Shown here in pieces: positions 41,832 through 52,392 of a DNA stretch of 64,000 nucleotides. Under the pieces are notes generated by a model, which searched no databases, was not told the DNA's origin, and saw nothing but the letters and a program-made list of their open reading frames with translations. The stretch lies in the NCBI GenBank assembly GCA_032358165.1, contig JAALGY010000043.1, positions 248,001-312,000 on the forward strand. Direction: 5' to 3'. A program made the position numbers and the translations under genes. Each line of letters opens with the position of its first letter. The first letter of the stretch is position 1. The stretch is from Diplosphaera chodatii (taxonomy: Eukaryota; Chlorophyta; Trebouxiophyceae; Prasiolales; Stichococcaceae).

Positions 41832-43494
41832 ATGCAACGCCTTGCTGCTCGTACGATCGCTGCCATGGCCACCAAGCCAGAGGGCGGGGTTGCGGCGGCT
41901 CTACAAGATGTTGTCAAGCGCATGGACGCAGCACGACAGCGCGGGAACATCCAGCGGCAGGTGCCAAAGTCGTGGTGTGACACACTCAAGCTGGCACCGT
42001 CTACTGACATGTATGTATCCACTGTCAGTAAGCGTCCAAGCTCCAGTCGGAGATCCGTGGGGTATGATGTGCATTCTGCTTGCAGCCGCGATTGGTGGCC
42101 GTTAGTAAGACCAAGCCGGTCAGCATGCTGCAGGAGGCGTATGATGCTGGCCAGCGTGTGTTTGGCGAAAACTACGTTCAGGTCAGATGTTCTGCAAGTT
42201 GTACAAAGTGAGCGGCAATGTTCTGGCATGGACTGGACTTGGGGAAGGGTGGTGGGATGATGAGCAGGTGAAACATGGTAAGATGAGACATCAACATTTT
42301 AGACAAGCGTTCACTCCTAATGTGCAGGAGCTAGTCGACAAGCACCCACAGCTGCCTGACGACATTCAGTGGCACTTCATTGGCCACCTGCAGTCCAAAA
42401 AGTCCAATCAGCTTCTTGGTGAGCTGTCTGTGAGTTGGAGCAACCCACCAGCTCGAGCACCAATCAGCTGCAGGAGCCGACACAAACTTTGACGTCTGAA
42501 CCTACAGTGAATAAACCTACAGGTGTACCAAACCTTGCCATGGTGGAAACAGTTGACAGCGAGAAGGTGGGTACACCTGCATTCAAGCGCTCTCTGGCGT
42601 GATATTGACGCCTCATCATAAGTTCGGTTTGCCTGCCTTCTCCTGTGGAACGAAAATTTGTCAGCGTGGGTGACGCCCTGCAGCTTGCGAACAAGCTGGA
42701 TAACGCAGTCAGCAACGCAGAACGTGAGCCGCTGAACATCATGGTCCAGGTGCTCTCCTTGCACTGCATCCTCCAGTTCAGTTGTACCCTAGGCCTCGTA
42801 CAGTACGATCACTATAGCAACAGGTGGCACTCAAGCGAACTAGCATCTTACAAGGTATGTCTTGTGCAGGTCAACACGAGCGGCGAGGAAAGCAAGTTTG
42901 GGGTGCAACCGGATGAAGCGCCTGGCCTTGCGCAGCATATACAGCAGCAATGCAAGCATCTATGCTTCAGGGGGTTGATGACCATCGGTAGGCACATGTG
43001 GAGCTAGCCACCCTCGTCTGCCGATGCCTCTACTCTTGCAGCTTTTCGTACCTGGGTTGACATCAGGCTGCTGGTCGTGCAGGCATGGCTGACTATACAT
43101 CGCGGCCCGAGAACTTCCAGGTGCATGCATGGCGTCCGTGGCATCTCGCCTAGGACTGCACTGTTTGCATCCCTGTTGCACAGACATGTACAACATGCTG
43201 AGTCAGCTAGCTCGGTTGCAGACACTTCAAAATGTGCGAGGAGAGGTGTGTAAGCTGCTCGGGTTGATGGAGGATGACGTGGAGCTCAGCATGGGCATGT
43301 CTGGCGACTTCGAACAAGCTGTGCGCCTCTTTGCAAAATTAAGTTGTAGCTGTTTCAGAAGGATCGCATTCTACATCATGCCACTCATGCTGCGGTCTCG
43401 AAGCGCTTCCTTTTTGCTGCCGCAGATCGAGATGGGTAGCACCAACGTGCGTGTGGGGTCCACGATCTTTGGCGCACGGAACTACGATAAGTGA
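41832..43494 (+). CDS. PLPBP: PLP homeostasis protein (YggS/PROSC family)
   Basis: Binds pyridoxal 5'-phosphate and buffers its cellular pool; it has an alanine-racemase-like barrel but no known enzymatic activity. The ATG at 41832 ([19 protein letters not shown]) may give a short organellar leader; the second ATG at 41865 is an alternative. Exons in order: [20 protein letters not shown] (Lys of SKTKP forms the PLP aldimine), [73 protein letters not shown], and the last two [33 protein letters not shown] is at 43492-43494. All family motifs are intact, including the phosphate-binding SMGMS and GST.IFG loops. About nine small exons over 1.7 kb. Confidence 0.95.
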
Positions 43495-43734
43495 AGCTGT
43501 GGCAGCGACGTCATTCAGACGGTTGCAGTCGGCACCCATATCTCGTTGATGACTGTACTGAAGTGTTGCTCGTCTGTGGTCCTGCACAGAGAAATGGGAT
43601 TGAAACGTCAAGTGAGAAATTGCGGCGCGACACATAGGCGTCAAAACTGTATTGCATGCAGCCAAGTACAAACCCTGCACCTCTGATGTTGGTGGCTGCT
43701 GCTGATCGACCTTGCACTGCGCCATGGTGCATCG

Positions 43735-44397
43735 TCAGAAACAGCACTCGCAGTCGAAAGGACAGGCTGCAGTGTTGCCGCCCTTCCCTACGTTCAGCTC
43801 CTCAGTGCTGTACACCGGCAGCCCCTCCTCATCCATCCTGAGCGTCAAGTGCAGGCAAGCAGGTGAACACAGTGCAATCGAGTGGCATCCCAACCTCAGC
43901 TCCTGGGATGTGAGCACACTGCCATCTACCTTCGACCTCTGGCCGGTCCCTCTGCAAAGATGTCATCCTTGCTGCCCCTGTCTGCACGGTGGGGCTTTTG
44001 CTGGTTGATCTCCGCCGCAGCCTGCATTGTGAGACATGAGGATGATCCTCACAATGACATACTCCGCGAACATACGCATGCTAATCATGTGCTCGTCAAA
44101 CGATGAGGCACTGGCCTTGCTGCGCTGCTTGGCCAGCTCTGCTGCACCCGTGGCATCTGCCTGCCCCGAAAGCGATGATTTTGCTTGCTTTGGCCGCTTC
44201 CTAGAGCCCGCAAATATGCTGTCTATATCGTCTGCACCAGGCTTGACATTTGCCGCTGGTTTGGTCGATGCTGCCGGCTGCTGGCCCGAAAGTGGGACGG
44301 CTTTCTCAGCTGCACTTGCCGCCGTCGCCTGTTTCACCTTCTTCCGCTTCTTCAACACCTTTGCATTGGCCGTGGTATCGGCAGGCTGCTCTTTCAT
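43735..44397 (-). CDS. DUF1764 family protein
   Basis: Small basic protein of unknown function found across eukaryotes. The ATG at 44397 starts MKEQPADTTANAKVLKKRKK. The body contains a Lys-rich tract and DDIDSIFAGSRKRPKQAK, the conserved 'DDIF' element of the family. The last exon (about 43737-43870) encodes GLPVYSTEELNVGKGG and finishes AACPFDCECCF; the family's hallmark C-terminus is CPFDCxCCF. TGA is at 43735-43737. At least one intron (about 43880-44050) separates the two blocks. A nuclear or nucleolar location is suggested by the basic tracts, as inference. Head-to-head with SDHAF2. Confidence 0.88.
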
Positions 44398-44802
44398 ACT
44401 TGCATCTGCTTCATCGCAACCTGTAGAGCATGTAGTCTGGAAGCTTAGGCGGTTGCCGCACAGCCTGTCGGGTTGTCTGCTGCGTTTGGGGCACTCAAGC
44501 AGGCGTATGCTTATCAACCCGGTTCAGAAAATTGTCGCTGATGCGCAACGACGGACTGCACCATGGTGATGCGGTTGGGTCGTGCACACACTCAGGTGCG
44601 CTGGCATCGGGCTACATCCTCCATCCTTGCCATGCACTAACGTCATCAGTGAATGAGTCGACACATGTTGCGTGTGCAACGTGTACCACTCTCATTTCTG
44701 TCAGACATCACTGAACAAACCCTTGTACCGCAACAGCAGGGAGCGGGTTGGGGTGCAGTGAGCCGCATCATCCTTGCGGTGGTTGCCGTCAACAGCTGCG
44801 CC
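44398..44802. promoter_or_regulatory. Divergent promoter region (DUF1764 / SDHAF2)
   Basis: 405 bp between the two start codons. Nothing coding is convincing, and no TATA box is seen. Confidence 0.3.
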
Positions 44803-45800
44803 ATGCAGCCCAGCAGCCTGCTGCCCAGGCTGTCGAGCCTGCGCAACGCATTGCAGAGTACACTGCAGCATGAAGGGCTCAGTCTCGGGGCCAGGCTGCC
44901 TCAGGCCTGTCGGATGACGACTCAGAACGGGGCGCATGGTAAGCTGGACAGGCAACAACTGCAATACTGCTAATTATGCCGTTTCGTGTCTCCTGCGCCC
45001 TGGTTCCAGGAACCAGGGTACCCTTAAACACCTGTTTCATTTCATGCAGCAGCATCCAGTGAGGGGGAGGATGCAGAGCAGCGGAGGTTGGTCAGCAGCC
45101 TCATGTACCGCTCCAAGCAGCGCGGCTTCCTTGAGCTTGATCTCCTGGTGACACCTGTTGTTGCCACTTGTCCCACCTCTCTCAAAGCGCTTAGAAGGGC
45201 TGCAACGTACGCATGTTGCGTCTATCAGGTCGGTGTAGGGCGCTTTGTACGGTGGCAGGCTGCAGGCTGACAGTCTCCACTCCGGCGCCACGTGCAGGTG
45301 GGGCTATGGGCGCAGAAGAACCTTCCAAGCATGAGCATGCCAGCGCTGCAGGCGTTCTCCGAGGTGTTGGATGTTGACAACCCTGACCTCTTCAAATGGC
45401 TCACTGGCCAGATGGCGCCAGATGCCCGCGTCGCCGAAAACCCATCCTTCCAGGTTGGATTTTGATATGTTTTTCACTATTATCAGCAGAACGCATGTGT
45501 GCGAGTGTGCCTGCCATCAGCAACCACACACGCAGTGGACCGGCATTGCAGCCCGTGCCTCTGCTCTCCTGCAAGATCAGAAAGCACATGTGGTGACTCC
45601 AGATGCGCATGGGCCAACGTCAGAGACTGTTGGTAAATGTAATGCTGCCATGTCTGCAGGCCATGCAGGCAGACATCACACGCAAGTTGCAGGAGACACG
45701 ACCACAGCAGTCTGCAACACAGCCGGGCAAAGCATGGCTGCGGGGTTGGGATGACTGGAAGAAGGAGCCGCAAGAAGCAGCCAACGAGAAGAGCACTTAG
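44803..45800 (+). CDS. SDHAF2: Succinate dehydrogenase assembly factor 2 (Sdh5)
   Basis: Mitochondrial matrix chaperone that promotes covalent attachment of FAD to the SDH flavoprotein subunit. The ATG at 44803 opens an Arg/Leu/Ser-rich presequence (MQPSSLLPRLSSLRNALQST). Core exons: about 45049-45147, RRLVSSLMYRSKQRGFLELD then LLV; about 45298-45455, GLWAQKNLPSMSMPALQAFS, EVLDVDNPDLFKWLTGQM and VAENPSFQ. The last exon begins at about 45661 with AMQADITRKLQ and ends WDDWKKEPQEAANEKST with TAG at 45798-45800. The 'RSKQRGFLELDLL' and 'NPDLFKWLTGQ' segments are diagnostic and closest to the plant form. Length (about 150 residues of core plus presequence) is normal. Confidence 0.93.
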
Positions 45801-46748
45801 CACCATCGACGTGCATACCACCAGCAGGCATGACATGCTGCTTACAAACTCACTGTGGGACGATGACATATTCGCAAGTGTAGCGGGGCTACCGTAACAT
45901 GAAACGCAAGGTAGAACGGCAGCCACATTGATACTAGAATGGCTAGGTTGGTCTCAATCCCACTGCAGCGATGACACGCACGTGTGCAAATACGTGGGAC
46001 ATCCATATCACAGCAGCCGCTGTCGTTCGCTGTCGAATGTATGTACCCCCCTGCAGCAGAAGCTGTTGTGGCACGTGCGATTGCAAGCTGGTGGCTTGGA
46101 AGTAAGACACAGGTGCAGCACCCTTCCGAGCCCCACGCAATGCTGCTGGCAGTTGTTTGCTGATTGGTGTGATCTGTTCAACATACCGAGACGTTTCTGA
46201 CATGCATCGCGGGGCGGTGTTGATGAAACGTGCCTCCAGGTGAGACGTGGCGACCTACCGCTGTCCCGAGGTCCACTGCCATCAGTGGCGCGCCGCACGC
46301 TCCAGGCACACAAATGAAGGTGCCAGGATGGTGTTTCTTAATCCACTTATGCGCATGATTCGGGCTTTTACCGTGATGACGTCAATACTTGTGGCATCAG
46401 TAGCTGCTTTTTGGGTTGAAAAGCACTTGCTTACTGCTGCAGAACTGGTTGGTGCGCTGTGCAGCCCCTGTCATGCTTGTTGGTCCTGCTGGTTGACAGC
46501 CTTGTGCTGGGTAACAGGTGGTATGCAGCTTCGAGCTGCCACTGCTCAGCCCCAGTGCCCAGCACCTGGCAGTACCGGTAAGAAGGCGGCCAGCCTTTAC
46601 AACCCTTCAGCAGCGGAGAGTACATAGGCAGAGCTGTGCGGTCCCCCTTTGCGGAGTCAGCAGCACCTGGGGCAGCACCCCACAGGTGCGGCAGGGAGCA
46701 GTTGCCATGCTGTAGCATCTGTCGCAAGCTTGTGACTCTTGAAGGCCG
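45801..46748. other. Intergenic region between SDHAF2 and hydrolase
   Basis: About 950 bp with no supported exon. Because the hydrolase lacks a clear N-terminus or targeting peptide, an unrecognised 5' exon may lie here. Confidence 0.3.
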
Positions 46749-48186
46749 ATGCTGATGTTGCTTAGCATCCGCCCACAGGGTGCGGTCGTGAGCCAGGAGG
46801 TCGGTGCCTGCCAGTCGCTGAAGCACACGCTCCCATGCGGCTTGCACCTCGAGGTGTTGCACCAGGCGCCCGCACAGCGGCATGTTGGGCCGCACCGGCG
46901 ACAGCATCAGCTCCCTCCAGTGTTGTTCCTGCACGGCGCTATGCATGGCGCTTGGTGCTGGCAGGTGAATTTGCTTCGAGGCACAAGTCGTGTCGTCTCA
47001 AGTCTGCTCCGGTTCCATCTTGTTGCTGGCGCAGATACGACTCAAAGTCCAAGCGTCCAGGCCTGCATGACGCATTTTAGCGATGTGTCGCAGGAGCATT
47101 TCATGCCGTACTTTTCAGCACACGGCGTGGAAAGCTTCGCGCTGAGCCTACGGGGGCACAGTGGCAGTGACCCCATTCAAGCGCAGACCTGCAGCATGGC
47201 AGACCAGCTTTCAGATGTTTCTTCCTTCGTGAGGGACCTGCCGCAGGCGCCCATATTGATAGGTCACAGCATTGGTGGCATTATTGCACAGAGGTGAATA
47301 CCATAGCTTTTGGAAGCCACTGTCTATGCTCTTAGTGCGTCTATGTCTGTCAGCTGCAAGGCCGTCTTCTAGGTGATGACCTGCTGTGCCGTGTCGGCCT
47401 GGCTGCTTTGAACAAACCTTGGATCACCTGCTAGCAGGCAAGGCCGCCTCGTTCGTCTTGTCATAGATGGAATCTGACTTCCGCAGGTATTTGGCGAGGC
47501 TGTCCCAGGAGGGCAACGCACAGCTGGCTCCTATTGCTGGGGCAGCGCTGCTGGCTAACGCAGGGCCGCGGGAATTCATGCCCAAGCTGCGGTGGTTCAA
47601 GTCACAGCGCAGCCTCTGGCACGCGGCGCGCGTGTTCCAGTGGATGCTCAAGCGCCCGGTGCACAACGGGCGGTTGGTCCGCGAGATGTTTTTCTCAGAC
47701 GATCTGCCAGAACAGGATTTTCGGAGGTACCATGAGCACCTGGCTGCGGCGCCGCAGCTGATGCCAATCAGCAGCGAGGACATGAAGCAGAGGGTAACGC
47801 TGGGACCGCACACGCTGCCGCCGGTGGTGGCAATTGGTGGCACGGACGACGGCATCGTGATGGAGTACCAGCTGCGGGACGCTGCCGACTTCTTTGGTGC
47901 ACGCGCAGTTCTGGTGCCTGGCCTCGCCCACGACCTGATGCTGGTGTGTCCTTGCTCCTCCTGCATAGCTGCTGGCATGCACGACCTGCAGTGTGAGTTT
48001 GCGTTCAATGTCCGAACAAACTCACGTTGACCCGACAGACCTATGCTGATACGTTTTGGGAGTTGATTTGGGAGTTACACCCGCACTTCTGTGACACCGC
48101 AGGACACACGCTGGGAGCTGGCAGCATCGATTTTGCTGGAGTGGGTGATGGAGCTGAAGCCGAACAGCAAGCTGCTGCGGCGGTGA
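46749..48186 (+). CDS. Alpha/beta hydrolase fold protein
   Basis: Predicted serine hydrolase, substrate unknown. First supported exon (46749-46965): CGLHLEVLHQAPAQR, then PPVLFLHGAMHGAWCW, the oxyanion-hole HG motif. Second (about 47092-47293): HFMPYFSAHGVESFALSLRG, HSGSD and nucleophile elbow LIGHSIGGIIAQR. Third (from about 47487): YLARLSQEGNAQLAPIAGAA through MFFSDDLPEQDFRRYHEHLA, then GGTDDGIVMEYQLRDAADFF with the acid residue, and LVPGLAHDLML with the catalytic His. The final exon, from about 48103, is DTRWELAASILLEWVMELKP with TGA at 48184-48186. The Ser-Asp-His triad is intact. Similar plant/algal proteins are annotated only as alpha/beta hydrolases. The start is uncertain; the ATG at 46749 is a candidate. 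Confidence 0.85.
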
Positions 48187-48900
48187 CTGCGCTCTGGTTT
48201 GTACAATATATTGATACTTCGCGGTGGTCTGGCCCTGTATTTGTGGCCGTTCAAACATCACGCCTTTGTCGACCTTGCAGCACGGTCCTGCTCTTATGAC
48301 GAGGTGCAGCTTCGGATTCGGAATTCGGTTGCTTCGTGTGCTTTCAGTAGTTACAGTTCGGGGTGGGAATGTTGATGCATAGAGATGGAAGCAGGGGAAC
48401 ACGACCATGCCTGCATGCTGCCCATTCCACAGCTTGCCCGGCGTCAACCTGCGCCACATGCCCTCACACAGTGTATCTGTGCCACATGCAACGATAGGCC
48501 ACCGCATCGCTTTGCAACATCTCAACTGAGGGAGTGCGCCCTGACCTGGTTCCCAAGCAATGCCCAAAGCTAGCTCAGGTTCCAAAGCGGCGTTTGCTGT
48601 GTCACCCTGGCAAACGAAGAAGTGCGACATTTCACAAACTCCAAGCAGCTCAACGCGACCGGAGGTATACTCCGAGGTTTTCGTCCCGCTGGTGCGCTGC
48701 ATGCATGCATGATATGCACGGCAGTAGAAGCGACGATGTGCGTTTGTTGAAGGTCCTGGAGTGTTCGAACGGTTATCTTCCACCTCTAGGCCAGAGCGGC
48801 CAAGCAGGAGGCAAAAGGCAAGGTAGAACGTGGGAGCAGCAAGCAGCAGCGGTGCGGTCAGCCCACGCCACATGCGCAGTCGGAACAGGAAACAGGCGAT
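48187..48900. other. Intergenic region downstream of the hydrolase
   Basis: About 700 bp without supported coding sequence on the plus strand. The minus strand stays open for about 280 codons (48022-48873), beginning with a hydrophobic segment but without recognisable similarity; treated as chance (see rejected items). Confidence 0.3.
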
Positions 48901-50299
48901 GACGCACGTTTGGATCAGCAGCAGCAGTCAGTTGTAGCACTTGCAACACCGCCAACAGAGCAGGGCGGCGTGTTGCAGCATGTGCCCGAGATCTGTGGGT
49001 TTGCGGATATTGCCGTCATGAAGGCAGCCACCGCTGGCCTCATAGGTGAGACGCACATCGATGGGAGGGTATATACATGCATTCAGGCATGAATTGCAAA
49101 GAGAGAGTACAACACAATCTTGTTTGTCTGACGTCTGACGATGCTAGGTAGGTAGGCATGGAACATGTCGTACATGGCAACAGTCCATGGACAGAGGCAG
49201 AGCGAGACATCGTGCAGCAGTTTGTCTAGGTAGAACGACACTTTCAGAGCTCGGGACGATGCACCCAGTCGCACGGAGGCAAAGGACCCGAATAGGCCTT
49301 CTGGTCATGCTGCAGGCCATGTGCGTGACAGCCGCGGCGCAGTCGTGGCCGAGCTGCGCAGCGAGGTACTGGTGCAGCGGCAGGAGTGCACGCGCGACGA
49401 CGACTGGTCGCTGCACCTGCTGCACCTGCGCCTGCCAGACGCCCTGCCGCCGTCACTGACGATCTTGGCAGAGCGCACTGGCGAAGATGCCATCAGGCGT
49501 GTCAGTCAGTGCTCAACATCTCAAACTGGGAAAGCTATCGTCCACATGCATTGTGCCGCTGTTTGCTATGGATGCCCTGCTCAGCATCTGGTCGTAGAGT
49601 CCAGAACTCAAAGCAGACCGTGGGCCAACTGCATGGACGTCGTGTGGGCGTGTGCGGCTGCTGAGGTGATGTGGTGTGCCACAGGCTGCGGGCGCCGCCA
49701 GCGCCGCACGGTTCGGAGGACGACGTGGTTACGATGCTGGCGCGCTCGGGCGTCAGCCCCGCTCAGGGCATCCAGCTGCAGTTCGACTGCGAGTCACTGT
49801 GGGTGAGCCGTCTCGACCAAACCCTGGCGTCCTTATGTACTCAAACCTCGTGGAAGCTGTTCATGCAAGCTGGGACGCAAGCCAGCCCACAGAGGTGTGT
49901 TTGCATAGACATAATGATGCACACACACCTGCGCATCAGCTGGCAGGCAGCTCGAGGGGCAGTGCTCACTTCACAGGCGCAGCGCCGTTGGGTTTCGATA
50001 TGCAAGGGTGCACCATCCGCTTGCAGTGCCCCAGAGCACTCGTTGCACAATGTCCAGGCCAGCACAGGCCAGCAACTCCCAGATGATGCCGCCGCAGTGG
50101 CCATGCTCGACATCTTACTTGGCTTGATATCAGTTTGCATATGCTGTATCACCTTTCGGCTTCGTACAAACCACAATGTGTTTTGCAGGAGGCCAGCAGC
50201 CCGCAGGCGCATGCCATTGGAACGGGCCTGGACCTGGAGCTCAATTCCATTGCAGCAGTCAACACGGGGCACCTTCGGCTTGGCCCTGTGCTGTCCTGA
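48900..50299 (+). CDS. Unrecognised multi-exon protein
   Basis: Four phase-compatible plus-strand blocks look coding. About 48905-49045: QQQQSVVALATPPTEQGGVL and ICGFADIAVMKAATAGLI. 49317-49497: HVRDSRGAVVAELRSEVLVQ, DDWSLHLLHLRLPDALPPSL and LAERTGEDAIR. About 49685-49802: PHGSEDDVVTMLARSGVSPA and IQLQFDCESLW. About 50190-50299: EASSPQAHAIGTGLDLELNS through HLRLGPVLS with TGA at 50297-50299. Codon use and sharp donor/acceptor signals (for example ATAG|GTGAG and TGCAG|GC) support a real gene. I do not recognise the family, and see no catalytic motif, signal peptide or membrane segment. The start codon was not found. Confidence 0.55.
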
Positions 50300-50792
50300 C
50301 AGTTAGCAGCTCGTGCACTTGTTCAGTTACGACAAGATGCAGCATGAGGCTGCCAGTGTCATTGGCTTGCTAGGCAGGATGGAGTGGAGGCTGACATAGG
50401 TGCGCAGCAGAGCAGTGATAGATAGATAGTACATCTGTAGTGTGAGCAGGTGGGGATGTGTGAGCAGGTCTAGGCGGAAAGCTTGTACCGTATGTAGCAT
50501 TGTATGGACATGATGCGTCTCCAGCATACCGTAGATGTATCAAGAAGCAGGACTGGACACAGGAGCTGGTGCCGTAATGCATGGAGTGCACATTAATCAA
50601 GAGCTTACCAGTACAGCAGCACATCAGTATGCACAAGACGGTGCGTGCAAAAGGTGCAGTGCAGGACCCAATGCTCTGAATGAAAACAGCACATTCGATA
50701 GCATCTCATCTCTGCAGTGTCACAACATGGCGCACAGCATCTCAGCATGGGTGTGTTGTTACCATAGATGTCAACACACACGAGGACAGGCG
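50300..50792. other. Convergent 3' intergenic region
   Basis: About 490 bp between the unrecognised plus-strand gene and the PTH2 stop. A short GATA run occurs near 50417-50429. No coding signal is seen. Confidence 0.3.
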
Positions 50793-51882
50793 CTAGTCCA
50801 GCAGCTTGAGGTCTCCGACGATGCTGTCAATGGTGCCGCCAGTGGCGGGTCCCAGCACCAGCACAATGCTCTCAGGCGACCCCGTCGCCCTCTGATCAGT
50901 TACAACGTATGTTGGCACACCTGCAGTGTTGCAAAGCACTGATGAACTTGCCATCGATCATGCATGTCGTGGCTGTGATGGGTGGCAGGCACAGGTTGCA
51001 TCATGTACAAGAGGTCAGCTGTCCACATGCCTTGCGATTTTGCTGCCTGTCGCACGTCAGCGAGCTGTTGACTGCCATGCAATGCGAGGCACAGCTTCTT
51101 AGAGCCGGACTCCTCCCATTCCACCCTCGCCGGGTCCTTCCGACGGTACACCTGCAACAGGCGTCATTGAGTCCGTTGATGATAGGAGAGAGGGGCCGGA
51201 TCCCGTGCCGGATTGGTGCTGAGAGTGTGGGCCAAGTCTAGAGTCTAATGATGGATCCACTTTGCCACAGAAGCGCACGGGGAAACACTGCATGCCCTGT
51301 GTGTCAGAAACTTCCATTATGTCACCTTCTTGTATTGCTGCAGTGCAGCATGGGAGCACAGCACCGCCGTGCGTCCCTTGCCCTGCACCACAAGCACAGG
51401 CAAAGGTTTTGCCTCAGCCGCAGTCGATTGTGATAGCTGCTTCTTGCGCCGCACAGCGCCAATGCCAGCTGACGAGTGCAGTTGCAATGTAACACTGTAC
51501 TGTAGCTGCCTTGGTGTACGCTATTGCCAGGCCAGGCTTCAAAATCACAGCTGACAGGATCAGCTTTGCTCACCAGACCAAGATCCGCGCGGACAAGCAG
51601 CACCATCTTGTGGCCATTGTGATCTGCCATGCTGGGTGGATAGCTGTGGCCTTCGCGCGGCGTGGAGGCCGCGCTTGGGCTGAGCGACGAGTTATCGCCG
51701 CCGGCAAGGTGCGTTGGCAGCGGTTGTGCTGGTTGGCGCTTGCCGCTGCCATCAGGTTGCGCAGTGGGCCGCCAGCGGGCGCTGAATGCAGCGTGTGCAG
51801 TCCACCCGGCAAGGAAGCACGCTCCAGCACCGGCACACAGGGCCAGTGTCTGCTTGCTGCTGTCGGACATCTGTTGCACCAT
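50793..51882 (-). CDS. PTH2: Divergent peptidyl-tRNA hydrolase 2 with N-terminal membrane anchor
   Basis: Pth2/Bit1 family: releases peptides from stalled peptidyl-tRNA. The ATG at 51882 (MVQQMSDSSKQTLALC) is followed by a hydrophobic helix (LALCAGAGACFLAGWTAHAA), matching the N-terminal mitochondrial anchor of Bit1. The first exon continues through a Ser/Pro-rich linker to GHKMVLLVRADLGL (51585). The second exon reads GKGRTAVLCSHAALQQYKK (about 51325-51382), where the family consensus is GKGKxAAQCSHA. The third exon gives VYRRKDPARVEWEESGSKKL and LCLALHGSQQLADVRQAAKS (about 51030-51150). The fourth gives VPTYVVTDQRATGSPESIVL and GTIDSIVGDLKLLD, ending TAG at 50793-50795; the usual DAGxTQ is DQRAT. 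Fold and length are normal, but several conserved active-site-region residues differ. Confidence 0.88.
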
Positions 51883-52384
51883 AATTGACACGGTTGCCGA
51901 TTGGGTCGCTGGTCGCACAGGACTACTGGCGGGCTGCGAGGTAGTCAACGGCCGGCCCTGCGGCCAAGCGATGCAGCTGATGTTGGCACTTGCAGCAGCG
52001 TTTGAGGCGATTCATGAATGACAGCCTGTCTGCAATTGTAGCAGATCAATAACAGGCACAGTGCTGAGTCATCGTCAGCGATTGGATTAGGGTGCGCGGG
52101 TGAGTGCATTGGCACACTTGCCGTCCGCTGACGCACTGAAACCTGCTATCGGTGAATGCTGAATGTGCAGGCAGGAAACGCACCGTTGACGTCGCCACCG
52201 CGGCTGACTTGTTGCCTGCCTGATCTGTGTGCCGCACCGCAAGCACTTTGTGCCAGCGTTGTACCAACGGACAGTCACCACTTGACAAGAGCCTGGCAAC
52301 AAGGCGTTACAGAAGATTTGCACGCACAAAGGCCTGCAGCTTCGTCAACGCCAGGAGCATTTGACAGGATGTCCACTTGACAGG
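51883..52384. promoter_or_regulatory. Divergent promoter region (PTH2 / F-box gene)
   Basis: About 500 bp between start codons. The distal end contains a 16-bp tandem duplication that spans the F-box start codon and creates a tiny upstream reading frame (separate entry). Confidence 0.35.
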
Positions 52385-52392
52385 ATGTCCAC
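52361..52392 (+). repeat. 16-bp tandem duplication spanning the F-box start codon
   Basis: ttgacaggatgtccac is repeated exactly at 52361-52376 and 52377-52392. Each copy contains an ATG. The first (52369) reads ATG TCC ACT TGA, a three-codon upstream frame; the second (52385) opens the long frame. Confidence 0.9.

Noticed and set aside
48022..48873. 283-codon open frame on the minus strand starting with ATG and a hydrophobic segment (MWRGLTAPLLLAAPTFYLAF)
   Set aside because: It overlaps the 3' coding exon of the hydrolase and the presumed 5' part of the next plus-strand gene. Beyond the first 30 residues the composition is not protein-like and I recognise no family. Long chance frames are common in this GC-rich sequence.
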